DNA of 64,000 bases, taken from Pseudomonas guariconensis. Lineage in GTDB: Bacteria > Pseudomonadota > Gammaproteobacteria > Pseudomonadales > Pseudomonadaceae. Positions 8,382 through 17,514 of this stretch are shown here, piece by piece; positions within the stretch are counted from its first letter, which is position 1, and each line of letters begins with the position of its first letter. The DNA lies in the NCBI RefSeq assembly GCF_015680235.1, contig NZ_JADLJL010000020.1, forward strand, positions 1 to 64,000, given 5' to 3'. The notes under the pieces were generated by a model that had not been told where the DNA came from, ran no database searches, and was given only the letters and a program-made list of their open reading frames with translations. Made by a program: the position numbers and the translations under genes.

Positions 8382-9302
8382 ATGTCTGCCTCCCGTCCTG
8401 TCCCGTTGTTGCTCATCGGCGCCTTCCTGGCCCTCTACCTGGTCTGGGGGTCCACCTACCTATTCATTCGTATCGGGGTCGAGTCCTGGCCGCCGATGCT
8501 CATGGCCGGGGTGCGTTTCGTCATTGCCGGCAGCCTGTTGTATGGCTTCCTGCGCTGGCGTGGCGTCCCCGCGCCGACCTGGCCCCAGTGGCGCGCGGCG
8601 GGCGCGATCGGCTTCTTGCTGCTCAGTTGCGGCAATGGCGGCGTGACTCTGGCCGAGCATGCCGGGGTGGCGTCGGGCGTTGCGGCGCTGGCGGTGGCGA
8701 CGGTGCCGCTGTTCACCCTGGTGTTCGGCTTGCTGTTCGGGCACCGCAATTCGCGCTTGGAGTGGGCGGGCATCGTCCTTGGCCTGGTGGGTATCGGCAT
8801 GCTCAACCTGGGCTCCAACCTGCAGGCCAGCCCCATGGGCGCGGCGCTGATCCTGTTCGCCGCAGCGGCCTGGGCCTTTGGCTCGGTGTGGAGCAAGAGC
8901 CTGCCGTTGCCCCAGGGGGCCATGGCCAGTGCTGCCGAGATGCTGGTCGGTGGGGCCGCGCTGCTGATCGGCAGTGCGGTCAGCGGTGAGCGCCTGGTGC
9001 AGATGCCTACCGCAGCGGGTTGGGGGGCGCTGGCGTACCTGGTGTTCTTCGGTTCGATCCTGGCGTTCAGCTCCTACATGTACCTGCTCAAGCATGTGCG
9101 CCCGGCGGCGGCCACCAGCTATGCGTACGTCAACCCGGCGGTGGCGGTGCTGTTGGGCATCGTTTTCGCAGGTGAGCAGATCGGTGTGGAGGAGTGCGTG
9201 GCGATGGCGGTGATCATCGGGGCGGTGGTGTTGATCGGCCTGCCGCAATGGCGCAAGGCACCTGAGCAACCGGTGCCACTCAAGGGCGAGATGTGTAAGT
9301 AG
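8382..9302 (+). CDS. yedA: EamA/DMT family exporter (YedA-like)
   Basis: A 306-residue inner-membrane protein with about ten transmembrane segments forming two EamA repeats (about 10-145 and 160-295). Opening residues LYLVWGSTYLFIRIGVESWPP and the second-repeat AYVNPAVAVLLGIVFAGE are typical of the drug/metabolite transporter superfamily and of YedA in particular. It probably exports a small metabolite or amino acid. The divergent Lrp-type regulator supports an amino-acid link, since Lrp regulators often control amino-acid exporters. A single REP follows the stop. Confidence 0.85.
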   Translation: MSASRPVPLLLIGAFLALYLVWGSTYLFIRIGVESWPPMLMAGVRFVIAGSLLYGFLRWRGVPAPTWPQWRAAGAIGFLLLSCGNGGVTLAEHAGVASGVAALAVATVPLFTLVFGLLFGHRNSRLEWAGIVLGLVGIGMLNLGSNLQASPMGAALILFAAAAWAFGSVWSKSLPLPQGAMASAAEMLVGGAALLIGSAVSGERLVQMPTAAGWGALAYLVFFGSILAFSSYMYLLKHVRPAAATSYAYVNPAVAVLLGIVFAGEQIGVEECVAMAVIIGAVVLIGLPQWRKAPEQPVPLKGEMCK

Positions 9303-9313
9303 GTTGGGTTTGC

Positions 9314-9362
9314 CGGGGCCGCTGTGCGGCCCTTTCGCGGCACCAAGGCCGCTCCTACAGAT
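9314..9362 (+). repeat. Single REP (TTTCGCGGCACCAAGGCCGCTCCTACAG class)
   Basis: A solitary REP of the second class lies just after the exporter gene. It is preceded by a small GGCCGCTGTGCGGCC hairpin and has no inverted partner nearby. Confidence 0.7.
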
Positions 9363-9437
9363 AGGCCGACGTTGGCCCCAGGGAAGGCACCGGTTGCGGT
9401 AAACTGCCGCCTTCGCTGAACCCCTGACGGTATCTCC

Positions 9438-10769
9438 ATGAATTTCGCCAAACTCGGCCTGATCGAACCCTTGTTGCGCACCCTGCAGCAGTTGGACTAC
9501 ACCACTCCCACCCCGGTCCAGGCCCAGGCCATTCCTGCCGTGCTGGCCGGCCGCGACCTGATGGCCGCCGCCCAGACCGGCACCGGCAAGACTGCCGGTT
9601 TCGCCTTGCCGGTTCTGCAGCGCTTGGCCCTGGAAGGGGAAAAGGTGCAGAGCAATTCCATTCGTGCCCTGGTGCTGGTGCCGACCCGCGAACTGGCCGA
9701 GCAGGTTCATGCCAACGTTCGCGAGTACGCCGAAAACCTGCCGGTGAGCACTTACGCGGTGTATGGCGGAGTCAGCATCAACCCCCAGATGATGCGCCTG
9801 CGTCGGGGCGTCGACCTGCTGGTGGCCACCCCCGGCCGCCTGCTCGACCTGTTCCGCCAGAACGCGGTCAAGTTCGGCCAGGTGCAGGTGCTGGTGCTCG
9901 ACGAGGCCGACCGCATGCTCGACCTGGGCTTTGCCGAAGAGCTGCAGGCGGTGTATGCCGCCTTGCCGCGCAAACGCCAGACGCTGCTGTTCTCCGCGAC
10001 CTTCTCCGACCAGATCCGCATGCTCGCGGGCCTGGCCTTGAACGATCCGCTGAGCATCGAGGTCAGCCCACGCAACACCACCGCCAGCACCGTGAAGCAG
10101 TGGTTGGTACCGGTGGACAAGAAGCGCAAGGCCGACCTGTTCTGCCATTTGCTGCGTAAGCAGCGCTGGAAGCAGGTGTTGGTGTTCGCCAAGACACGCA
10201 ATGGCGTCGACCAGCTGGTGGAGCGGCTACTGGGCGAAGGCGTGAATGCCGATGGCATCCATGGCGACCGCCCGCAGGCCACCCGCCAGCGCGCCCTGGA
10301 CAGCTTCAAGGCGCGTGAGATCCAAGTGCTGGTGGCCACCGATGTCGCCGCCCGGGGCCTGGATATCGACGACTTGCCGTTGGTGGTCAACCTCGACCTG
10401 CCGATCGTGGCCGAAGACTACGTGCACCGTATCGGCCGCACCGGCCGGGCGGGCAACAAAGGCGAGGCGATCTCGCTGGTGTGTGCCGATGAAGTGCAGC
10501 TGCTGGCGGCCATCGAGACGCTGATTCGCCAGACGCTGGCGCGCCATGAAGAGCCGGACTTCATTCCAGATCACCGGGTGCCGTTGACCGATGCCAATGG
10601 GCAGGTGCTGAAGAAGCCGAAAAAGCCCAAGAAGCCGAAGGAGACCAGCGCCAAGCGTGGGTTGGGGCGTTGGATGGACAGTGCCGAGGCGAGTTTTTCG
10701 GAGCCTGCGGTCAAACCGGTGCGCAAGGTGCCGAGTTTCAACAGCGGGCCGCGTAAGCGTAAGCCTTGA
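9438..10769 (+). CDS. rhlE: DEAD-box RNA helicase RhlE
   Basis: A 443-residue cytoplasmic ATP-dependent RNA helicase. Motifs appear in order: the Q motif (YTTPTPVQAQAIP, about 18-30), AQTGTGKT (about 45), PTRELAEQ, TPGR, DEADRMLDLGF (about 155), SATF (about 186), VLVATDVAARGLDI (about 298) and HRIGRTGRAG (about 331). The C-terminal tail is basic and Lys/Pro rich (VLKKPKKPKKPKETSAKR), as in RhlE, and would bind RNA. The role is ribosome assembly and RNA turnover, especially in the cold. It stands alone and is followed by a REP pair. Confidence 0.93.
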   Translation: MNFAKLGLIEPLLRTLQQLDYTTPTPVQAQAIPAVLAGRDLMAAAQTGTGKTAGFALPVLQRLALEGEKVQSNSIRALVLVPTRELAEQVHANVREYAENLPVSTYAVYGGVSINPQMMRLRRGVDLLVATPGRLLDLFRQNAVKFGQVQVLVLDEADRMLDLGFAEELQAVYAALPRKRQTLLFSATFSDQIRMLAGLALNDPLSIEVSPRNTTASTVKQWLVPVDKKRKADLFCHLLRKQRWKQVLVFAKTRNGVDQLVERLLGEGVNADGIHGDRPQATRQRALDSFKAREIQVLVATDVAARGLDIDDLPLVVNLDLPIVAEDYVHRIGRTGRAGNKGEAISLVCADEVQLLAAIETLIRQTLARHEEPDFIPDHRVPLTDANGQVLKKPKKPKKPKETSAKRGLGRWMDSAEASFSEPAVKPVRKVPSFNSGPRKRKP

Positions 10770-10775
10770 GCGCTT

Positions 10776-10873
10776 GGGGCCGCTGTGCGGCCCAATCGCG
10801 GGGCAAGCCCGCTCCCACACGGTCTTCGTTGGAGCGGGCTTGTCCCGCGATTGGGCTGCGAAGCAGCCCCATT
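10776..10873. repeat. REP palindrome pair (GCGGGACAAGCCCGCTCC class)
   Basis: Inverted REP copies at about 10793-10822 and 10831-10856 are bracketed by GGGCCGCTGTGCGGCCC-type and GGGCTGCGAAGCAGCCC-type mini-hairpins. The pair lies between convergent genes. Confidence 0.8.
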
Positions 10874-10874
10874 A

Positions 10875-12116
10875 TCAGCGACGCCGCTCCAGCCACTGCA
10901 CGGCCGCCTTGCCCGCTCGCAGCCCACTGGCAAAGCAGGCGGTTAGCAGGTAACCCCCGGTCGGCGCCTCCCAATCGAGCATTTCCCCCGCGCAAAATAC
11001 GCCAGGCATTTGCTTGAGCATCAAGCCTTCGTCCACCCCTTCGAAACGCACGCCACCGGCGCTGCTGATCGCCTCGTCCAATGGCCGCGTGCGCACCAGT
11101 TCGATCGGCAGGGCCTTGATCGCCTTGGCCAGCGAAGCGGGGTCAGCGAAGGTCGCCGGGTCGGTCAATTCACGCAGCAATGCCGCCTTGACCCCGTCGA
11201 TCCCCAACTGGCTTTGCAAGTGTTTAGCCATGGAGCGGGACCCTCGCGGCTTGGCCAGGGCCTGAATGACTTTATCCACAGGCCGGTCCGGCAGCAGGTC
11301 AAGCAGTAAAGTGGCCCGGCCATTGCGGTGGATGGTCTCGCGCACCGCTGCAGACCACGCATAGACCAGGCTGCCTTCCACGCCTTGGGCGGTGAGGATG
11401 AATTCACCTTTGCGCGGTGTACTGCCCGGCACGCTCAGGGCGATGTTCTTCAGGGGCGCGCCCGCGAACTTCGCTTTGAGCAGCTCGCTCCATCCTTCCA
11501 CTTCGAAGCCACAGTTGCTCGGTCGCAGCGGCGAGATATCCACACCCCGTTCGGCCAGCAATGACTGCCAGCTGCCATCGGAACCCAGGCGCGCCCAACT
11601 GCCGCCCCCGAGCGCCAGGACGACGGCATCGGCGTGCAGATGCAGTTCGCCCTGTGGATAAGCGATTCGCAAGGCGCCGTCGTCGTTCCAGCCCAGCCAG
11701 CGGTGGCGGGTGTGGATAACCACACCGCTGTCGCGCAGGCGCTTGAGCCAGGCGCGCAGCAGTGGCGCGGCCTTCATGTCGCCGGGGAACACCCGACCGG
11801 ACGTGCCGACGAAGGTCTCGATGCCCAGGCCGTGGATCCATTGGCGCAAGGCCTCGGCGTCCAGGTCGCGAAGCAGGGCTTCGATTTTGTCGTGACGCTC
11901 GGCGTAGCGCGCAACGAAGGCTGCGTAAGGTTCGGAATGGGTGATGTTCATGCCGCCCACGCCGGCCAGCAGGAACTTGCGGCCCACCGACGGCATGGCG
12001 TCGAACACCTGCACGGCCATGCCGGCGCCTGCCAGTGCCTCGGCAGCCATCAGGCCGGCGGGGCCGCCACCGATGACGGCGACAAGGGGAGGGGAGGCGG
12101 GGCGTTGGCTGGGCAT
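10875..12116 (-). CDS. TIGR03862-type flavoprotein (BaiN-like NAD(P)/FAD oxidoreductase)
   Basis: A protein of about 413 residues with the dinucleotide-binding signature VAVIGGGPAGLMAAEALAGAG near the N-terminus, a KFLLAGVGGMNIT block typical of the HI0933/BaiN family, and the second FAD contact VLALGGGSWARLGSDGSW. The C-terminus reads GVFCAGEMLDWEAPTGGYLL, the conserved FAD closing motif. The family is TIGR03862, whose substrate is not defined. The start is uncertain: I chose 12116, but an ATG at 12149 with a GGGGTAG sequence before it would add 11 residues. Confidence 0.85.
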   Translation of the reverse strand: MPSQRPASPPLVAVIGGGPAGLMAAEALAGAGMAVQVFDAMPSVGRKFLLAGVGGMNITHSEPYAAFVARYAERHDKIEALLRDLDAEALRQWIHGLGIETFVGTSGRVFPGDMKAAPLLRAWLKRLRDSGVVIHTRHRWLGWNDDGALRIAYPQGELHLHADAVVLALGGGSWARLGSDGSWQSLLAERGVDISPLRPSNCGFEVEGWSELLKAKFAGAPLKNIALSVPGSTPRKGEFILTAQGVEGSLVYAWSAAVRETIHRNGRATLLLDLLPDRPVDKVIQALAKPRGSRSMAKHLQSQLGIDGVKAALLRELTDPATFADPASLAKAIKALPIELVRTRPLDEAISSAGGVRFEGVDEGLMLKQMPGVFCAGEMLDWEAPTGGYLLTACFASGLRAGKAAVQWLERRR

Positions 12117-12265
12117 GGAGGTTTTCAGGCTGTGGAAAAGAGCCGGCATTCTACCCCAGGCAGGCCTGGGGAAACACTGTGCAAAAAATAACCAGCGCTT
12201 TGTACATCAGGCGGTTAAAGGCCTGCAGCGGCTTTCTCGCAGGTTATCCACAGGCGGTTCCACAG

Positions 12266-13180
12266 TCATTGTGAACAACCGAGCACCCGCGCCGCGCTGT
12301 GATGAAGAATACCGTGGCGTTTGGCCAAGGCCTGGCGGTCCTTGCTGTAGCCACCGCCAATCACCCCGGCTACGGGAATGTCGCGTCCAAGGCAATGGCG
12401 CATGACATGCTCGTCACGGGCGGCCAGGCCCGCATCGGTCAGTTGCAGGTAGCCCAGGGCGTCGTCTTTGTGCACGTCCACGCCGGCGTCGTACAGCACC
12501 AGGTCCGGCTGATACAGCGGCAGCAGGTAGTTCAGGGCATCGTCCACCACCTTCAGGTAGGCATTGTCGCCCATGCCACGGGGCAAGGGGATGTCCCAAT
12601 CGCTCTGGGCCTTGCGCGCGGGGAAGTTCTGCTCGCAATGCAGCGACACGGTGATGGCCTCGGGCGTGTCGTGGAGGATACGTGCGGTGCCGTCGCCCTG
12701 GTGGACATCGCAGTCGAAGATCAGCACCCGGTGCACGCGACCGGCTTCCAGCAGGTAGCGGCTGATCACCGCCAGGTCGTTGAAGATGCAGAACCCGGCC
12801 GGGTGGTCGTAATGAGCATGATGGGTGCCGCCGGCCAGGTGACAGGCGATGCCCTGTTCAAGGGCCATTTCGGCGGTCAGCAGCGAGCCGCCCACGGCGC
12901 GCACGGTACGCCGCGCCAAGGCCTCGCTCCAGGGCAGGCCGAGGCGGCGCTGGTCTTCACGGGACAGCTCGCCCTGCATGTAGCGTTCGATGTAGCCGCG
13001 GTCATGGGCCAGGGCGAGGATGTCATTGGGGCAGATCTGCGGACGCAGCAGCTCGGTGTCCATGGCCAGGCCGCTGTCGACCAGGTGATCGCGTAGCAGG
13101 CGGAACTTGTCCATGGGGAAGCGGTGCTCGGGTGGGAATTCCGGGCTGTAGTCGTCGTGGTAGATCAGCGGCAACGGCAT
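12266..13180 (-). CDS. Histone deacetylase family protein (acetylpolyamine/acuC-type amidohydrolase)
   Basis: A 304-residue zinc-dependent hydrolase of the HDAC/AcuC/AphA superfamily. The catalytic features are the HHAHYDHPAGFCIFNDLAV block (tandem His about 131-135, zinc-site vicinity), the metal ligands in IFDCDVHQGDGT (Asp-x-His), and DAGVDVHKDD further on. In bacteria such proteins deacetylate lysines or polyamines; the substrate here is unknown. The ATG at 13180 gives the normal family start. A longer in-frame reading would translate the upstream REP elements and is rejected. Confidence 0.88.
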   Translation of the reverse strand: MPLPLIYHDDYSPEFPPEHRFPMDKFRLLRDHLVDSGLAMDTELLRPQICPNDILALAHDRGYIERYMQGELSREDQRRLGLPWSEALARRTVRAVGGSLLTAEMALEQGIACHLAGGTHHAHYDHPAGFCIFNDLAVISRYLLEAGRVHRVLIFDCDVHQGDGTARILHDTPEAITVSLHCEQNFPARKAQSDWDIPLPRGMGDNAYLKVVDDALNYLLPLYQPDLVLYDAGVDVHKDDALGYLQLTDAGLAARDEHVMRHCLGRDIPVAGVIGGGYSKDRQALAKRHGILHHSAARVLGCSQ

Positions 13181-13280
13181 GGTGGTATCGCGTCTAGGGG
13201 CAGGCGCTGATCTTGCCAGCAGTAGCCCGGGGATACCACCGAGGCGCGAGCAGGCCGGGCCCGATATCACCGTCGCCTGA

Positions 13281-13431
13281 CAAGGGCTTAGCCCTTGATC
13301 GCGGGACAAGCCCGCTCCAAGATCCCGCAAAATCAAATAGTTATGTGTGGCCGCGCAAAGAGCCAGTGACAAGCGCTGACCTCTGTGGGAGCGGGCTTGT
13401 CCCGCGATCAAGAACGAAGCCCTTGCGAACG
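13281..13431. repeat. REP pair with long spacer (GCGGGACAAGCCCGCTCC class)
   Basis: Inverted REP cores at 13295-13318 and 13385-13410 are separated by about 65 bases of ordinary sequence. Outer AAGGGCTTAGCCCTT and matching GAAGCCCTTGCG arms extend the symmetry. The element sits upstream of the HDAC-type gene and downstream of the phosphatase gene, between two genes on the same strand. Confidence 0.75.
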
Positions 13432-13434
13432 GGG

Positions 13435-14124
13435 TTATCGACCGATTGTGGCCAACACGCGCTGCCAGTCAGGCTCGTTCAGGCGGCCGAGGATGCGTGC
13501 CTTGCCGTTACTGGCCACTGAGACGAACAACGCACTGGCATAGCCGCTTTCCCGCTCGCCGCCGGGTACGTTCAGCGAGCGTTGGAAATGGTCGATGCAA
13601 CCGTTGTGGGTGACCAGCACCAGGTTATGACCCGGGCGTTTGCGGGCTATGGCCTCTTCGGCAAAGCGGCTGTCGCAGCGCTCCAGCCAGCTCGCGTTGG
13701 GCACGGGCTGGCCCAGAATGAAATGGGCCGTCTGCCGGGTGCGCAGCTTGGGGCTGCTGTACAGGTCGGCTGTGTCCAGGCTCAGTTCGTGCAAACCTTG
13801 ACCGACCCGGGTTGCAGCCTGGCTGCCGGAGACGGTGATTCCGCTTGGGTCGTCCAGGCAGGGGCCTGGGGCGCTGTCGCAGCGTTCGGCATGGCGGATC
13901 ATGACGATGACCGCGCCCTCTGCCCAATCCTGCAGCAGGCCGCTGTCGCTCAGCTGTTGTTCAGTGGCAAGGTCCACGATGTGCGTCCTCGTCGATAGCC
14001 AAGCGGTCAGCGCGGCCAGCACCAGGAGCAGGCCGACGACTGCGATCTGCGCCTTGTATGAATGGCGACGTCGCTTGGGGGGTAGGTGAACAGCGGGGTT
14101 TTCCAGGGTATTGCTCGACTGCAT
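13435..14124 (-). CDS. Membrane-anchored histidine phosphatase family protein
   Basis: A 229-residue protein with a single N-terminal membrane anchor (AQIAVVGLLLVLAALTAWLS, about 25-45) and a phosphoglycerate-mutase-like domain. The catalytic signature MIRHAERCDS (phospho-accepting His about 77) is present, as are a later Arg in SSPKLRTRQTA and a second His in VLVTHNGCIDHF (about 172). It resembles Ais-type LPS heptose phosphatases, but the natural substrate is unknown. Membrane anchoring predicts that the domain faces the periplasm. GGAG precedes the start. Confidence 0.82.
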   Translation of the reverse strand: MQSSNTLENPAVHLPPKRRRHSYKAQIAVVGLLLVLAALTAWLSTRTHIVDLATEQQLSDSGLLQDWAEGAVIVMIRHAERCDSAPGPCLDDPSGITVSGSQAATRVGQGLHELSLDTADLYSSPKLRTRQTAHFILGQPVPNASWLERCDSRFAEEAIARKRPGHNLVLVTHNGCIDHFQRSLNVPGGERESGYASALFVSVASNGKARILGRLNEPDWQRVLATIGR

Positions 14125-14296
14125 GCTTCACTCCGGTGACCGATGACGCGGGCAGGCCGCGATCTATACGGGCATTGTGCGAAGTGCGCTGTCGGGGGCG
14201 GGTGAAGTGGGCGTGAAAAATACATTCACGCCTAGGTGAAGGCCAGGCCTGCGCCTACGCTATAGACTGCATGACTGTGAATGCGGAGCGGCCCTG

Positions 14297-14866
14297 ATGA
14301 CCCCCATCCTCGAACTGGAGAGCGCGCGCCTGATCCTGCGCCAGTGGCAGGACGACGACCTGCGTGAGTTCGCTGCGCTGTGCGCCGACCCCCAGGTGAT
14401 GCGCTACTTCCCCGCGCCGATGACGCGCCTGGAGGCGGCAGCGCTGATCGGGCGCATTCGGGGGCATTTCAATGAGTACGGCTTCGGGCTGTGGGCGCTG
14501 GAGCGCAAGGACAGTGGTGCGTTCATCGGCATGACCGGCCTGCTCAATGTGAATTTCGAGGCCCCGTTCGCCCCGGCCGTGGAGATCGGTTGGCGGCTGG
14601 CCCGGCGGCACTGGGGGCTTGGCTTTGCCAGCGAGGCGGCCTGGACCTGCCTGCGTTGTGCTTTCGCCCAATTGCGCCTGGACGAAGTGGTGTCGTTCAC
14701 GACCGAGGGCAACCTGCCGTCGCAGAAGGTCATGCAGGCCATCGGCATGGTCCAGGACCTCGCCGGCAGTTTCGAACACCCCCGCCTGGCTGCCGGCCAC
14801 CCCTTGCGCCCCCATGTGCTGTACCGCATCGACCGGGCACGTTGGCAAGAAACCCTGCGTGGCTGA
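14297..14866 (+). CDS. GNAT family N-acetyltransferase (RimJ/RimL-like)
   Basis: A 189-residue acetyl-CoA-dependent acetyltransferase. The N-terminal SARLILRQWQDDDLREFAALCADPQVMRYFP is the standard opening of the RimJ/RimL branch. The acetyl-CoA loop corresponds to EIGWRLARRHWGLGFASEAA (about 95-115), and FTTEGNLPSQKVMQAIGMV gives the Asn-x-x-S helix typical of this branch. The target could be a ribosomal protein N-terminus or a small amine; sequence does not decide. It is a free-standing gene. Confidence 0.85.
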   Translation: MTPILELESARLILRQWQDDDLREFAALCADPQVMRYFPAPMTRLEAAALIGRIRGHFNEYGFGLWALERKDSGAFIGMTGLLNVNFEAPFAPAVEIGWRLARRHWGLGFASEAAWTCLRCAFAQLRLDEVVSFTTEGNLPSQKVMQAIGMVQDLAGSFEHPRLAAGHPLRPHVLYRIDRARWQETLRG

Positions 14867-14958
14867 ATGGCAGCTTATGCAGGGCGTCAATGACAAACCC
14901 TGTATCATTTGCTTCATAACTGCGCCGTAGAGCCGTGATGCCTTGCTAGGAGAACCCC

Positions 14959-15828
14959 ATGAGCCATGTATTGGACGACCTGGTCGACCTGTTGAGCCTT
15001 GAATCCATCGAAGAGAACCTGTTCCGCGGGCGCAGCCAGGACCTGGGTTTCCGCCAGCTGTACGGCGGCCAGGTGCTGGGCCAGTCGCTGTCGGCCGCGA
15101 GCCAGACGGTCGAGGAAGCCCGCCATGTGCATTCGCTGCACGGCTACTTCCTGCGCCCAGGCGATGCCAGCATGCCGGTGGTGTACTCGGTGGACCGCGT
15201 GCGTGACGGCGGCAGCTTCAGCACCCGGCGGGTGACGGCGATCCAGAAGGGCCATGCCATCTTCACCTGCAGCGCGTCGTTCCAGTACGACGAGGGCGGC
15301 TTCGAGCACCAGGTGCAGATGCCTGACGTGGTCGGCCCGGAAAACCTGCCCACCGAGGTCGAGCTGGCCAGCGCCATGGCCGACCGGTTGCCCGAGCGCA
15401 TTCGTGACAAGGTGCTGTGTGCCAAGCCGATCGAGATCCGCCCGGTCACCGAGCGTGACCCGTTCAACCCCAAGGCGGGTGAGCCGATCAAGTACGCCTG
15501 GTTCCGCGCAGACGGCAAGCTGCCGGACATGCCGGCCCTGCACAAGTACCTGCTGGCCTACGCCTCGGACTTCGGTCTGCTGACCACCTCGCTGCTGCCC
15601 CATGGCAAGTCGGTGTGGCAGAAGGACATGCAGATCGCCAGCCTCGATCACGCCTTGTGGTTCCACCGCGACCTGCGCGCCGATGACTGGCTGCTCTACG
15701 CCACCGACAGCCCGTGGGCCGGCAACGCACGCGGGTTCAACCGCGGCAGCATCTTCAACCGCGCCGGCCAGTTGGTGGCATCGTCGTGCCAGGAAGGCCT
15801 GATCCGCCACCGCGAGGACTGGGCGTGA
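14959..15828 (+). CDS. tesB: Acyl-CoA thioesterase II
   Basis: A 289-residue double-hotdog thioesterase that releases fatty acids from acyl-CoA. Family marks include NLFRGRSQDLGFRQLYGGQVLGQSLSAA near the N-terminus, HSLHGYFLRPGD (about 56-67), and the second hotdog with SLDHALWFHRDLRADDWLLY (catalytic Asp within) followed by GNARGFNRGSIFNRAGQLVAS. The ribosome binding site AGGAG precedes the ATG. The stop codon overlaps the GTG start of the HAD gene by four bases, so the two are translationally coupled. Confidence 0.95.
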   Translation: MSHVLDDLVDLLSLESIEENLFRGRSQDLGFRQLYGGQVLGQSLSAASQTVEEARHVHSLHGYFLRPGDASMPVVYSVDRVRDGGSFSTRRVTAIQKGHAIFTCSASFQYDEGGFEHQVQMPDVVGPENLPTEVELASAMADRLPERIRDKVLCAKPIEIRPVTERDPFNPKAGEPIKYAWFRADGKLPDMPALHKYLLAYASDFGLLTTSLLPHGKSVWQKDMQIASLDHALWFHRDLRADDWLLYATDSPWAGNARGFNRGSIFNRAGQLVASSCQEGLIRHREDWA

Positions 15829-16415
15829 GCCTTGGTGCCATTCGCCATTGGGTGTTCGATATGGACGGCACCCTGACGGTGGCCGTGCATGATTTCGCCG
15901 CCATCCGCGAGGCGTTGGGCATCCCGCCGGAGCACGACATCCTCACCCACCTGGCGGCTTTGCCGGTGGAGGAGGCGACCGTCAAGCACGCCTGGCTGCT
16001 GGAGCATGAACGGGACCTGGCGATTGCCTCGCGCCCGGCGGCCGGTGCCGTCGAGCTGGTGCGTGAACTGGCCGGGCGCGGCTGCCAGTTGGGCATTCTC
16101 ACGCGTAACGCCCGAGAGCTGGCACATGTGACGCTGGAGGCGATCGGCCTGGCGGACTGTTTCCCGGTCGAGCATATCCTTGGCCGTGACGAAGCCGCGC
16201 CCAAGCCCAACCCCGACGGCTTGCTGAAGATCGCCCGTGCCTGGGACGTGGCGCCGAGCGAGCTGGTGATGGTCGGCGACTACCGTTTCGACCTGGACTG
16301 CGGGCGTGCCGCCGGTGCACGCACGGTATTGGTCAACCTGCCGGACAACCCCTGGCCGGAGCTTGTGGACTGGCACGCGGCGGACTGTCATGCGCTGCGA
16401 GGGTTGTTGGGCTGA
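15825..16415 (+). CDS. HAD superfamily hydrolase
   Basis: A 196-residue phosphatase-like protein. All HAD motifs are visible: VFDMDGTL (motif I, nucleophile Asp about 13), ILTRN (motif II), KPNPDG with the motif III lysine, and MVGDYRFDLDCGRAAG (motif IV). The cap is small and helical, as in phosphoglycolate phosphatase-like members. The start is GTG at 15825 inside the tesB stop (GTGA overlap), because the reading frame upstream encodes low-quality Arg/Pro-rich sequence. The substrate is unknown, and coupling to tesB does not by itself suggest one. Confidence 0.85.
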   Translation: MSLGAIRHWVFDMDGTLTVAVHDFAAIREALGIPPEHDILTHLAALPVEEATVKHAWLLEHERDLAIASRPAAGAVELVRELAGRGCQLGILTRNARELAHVTLEAIGLADCFPVEHILGRDEAAPKPNPDGLLKIARAWDVAPSELVMVGDYRFDLDCGRAAGARTVLVNLPDNPWPELVDWHAADCHALRGLLG

Positions 16416-16420
16416 CCGGC

Positions 16421-16456
16421 TTCATCGCCGGGCAAGCGCGCCCCTACAAGCTAAGC
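16421..16456 (+). repeat. Degenerate single REP
   Basis: CTTCATCGCCGGGCAAGCGCGCCC followed by CTACAAGC keeps the REP outline with a mismatched stem. It lies between the HAD gene and the next oxidoreductase. Confidence 0.45.
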
Positions 16457-16493
16457 TGCACTGCAATTTTCGACTTACCAAGGAGACCCAGCC

Positions 16494-17504
16494 ATGAGCA
16501 GCAAAGCGATCTACGTCCTACCCGGCGGCGGTTACGACAAGGTCCAGGTCGGCACTTGCGAGGCGCCTGCGCCCCAGGCTGGCGAGATCACCGTGCGCCT
16601 ACACGCAAGCTCCCTCAACTACCATGACTTCGCCGTGGTCAGCGGCATGTGGGGCCCGAGTGAACGGCGCATTCCCATGGCCGACGGTGCGGGCGAGGTG
16701 GTTGCGGTGGGCCTGGGTGTAAGCGAGTTCAAGGTCGGGGATTCGGTGGTGAGCACGTTCTTCCCTGGCTGGCTCGACGGCCAGGCGAACGTGGAGGGTT
16801 TCGCCACCGTGCCAGGTGATGGCATCGACGGCTATGCCCGCGAGCAGGTAACCGCCCGCGCCACCGCCTTCACCCTGGCGCCCCAGGGCTACAGCCATGC
16901 CGAGGCGGCGACCCTCACCACCGCCGGCCTGACCGCCTGGCGCGCGCTGATGAGCGATGACCATCTCAAGCCAGGCGATACGGTACTGGTGCAGGGCACC
17001 GGTGGGGTATCGATCTTCGCCCTGCAGTTCGCCAAGCTGGCCGGCGCCACGGTGATCGCCACCTCTTCCAGCGATGCCAAGCTCGAGCGCCTCAAGGCCC
17101 TGGGCGCCGATCACCTGATCAACTACCGCAGCACCCCGGCGTGGGGCGAAAAGGTGCGTGAGCTCACGGGCAACCGTGGCGTGGACCATGTGATCGAGGT
17201 GGGCGGCCCGGCCACCCTGGAGCAGTCGATGATCGCTGCGCGCATTGGCGGGCATGTCTCGCTGATCGGCATCCTCACCGGCGTTGCCGGGCAACTGCCG
17301 CTGGTTCAGGCGCTGGTCCGGCAGATTCGCTTGCAAGGCGTGCTGGTGGGCAGCCGTGCCCAGCAGCAGGCGATGATCCGCGCGATCGATGCCAATGGCC
17401 TGCGGCCAGTGGTCGACAAGCACTTCGAGCTCGAGCAGATCGTCGAGGCCTTCCGCTACCAGGAAAGCAATCGCCATTTCGGCAAGATCTGCCTGGCCTA
17501 TTGA
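16494..17504 (+). CDS. Zinc-independent medium-chain NAD(P)-dependent oxidoreductase
   Basis: A 336-residue medium-chain dehydrogenase/reductase. The GroES-like N-terminal domain (about 1-125) has ASSLNYHDFAVVSG where catalytic-zinc family members carry Cys and His ligands, and no structural-zinc cysteine cluster is present, so it resembles quinone oxidoreductases more than classical alcohol dehydrogenases. The Rossmann domain begins VLVQGTGGVSIFALQFAKLAGA (about 165). It probably reduces a carbonyl or quinone with NAD(P)H. AAGGAGACC precedes the start. A REP pair follows. Confidence 0.85.
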   Translation: MSSKAIYVLPGGGYDKVQVGTCEAPAPQAGEITVRLHASSLNYHDFAVVSGMWGPSERRIPMADGAGEVVAVGLGVSEFKVGDSVVSTFFPGWLDGQANVEGFATVPGDGIDGYAREQVTARATAFTLAPQGYSHAEAATLTTAGLTAWRALMSDDHLKPGDTVLVQGTGGVSIFALQFAKLAGATVIATSSSDAKLERLKALGADHLINYRSTPAWGEKVRELTGNRGVDHVIEVGGPATLEQSMIAARIGGHVSLIGILTGVAGQLPLVQALVRQIRLQGVLVGSRAQQQAMIRAIDANGLRPVVDKHFELEQIVEAFRYQESNRHFGKICLAY

Positions 17505-17514
17505 GGCAGCCAAA

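Noticed and set aside
8460..10148. A 562-codon open frame on the minus strand
   Set aside because: Lies antisense to the exporter and RhlE genes; His/Gln-rich low-complexity translation without domains.
13181..13411. N-terminal extension of the HDAC-type gene
   Set aside because: The extra residues translate REP palindromes; the conserved family start is the ATG at 13180.
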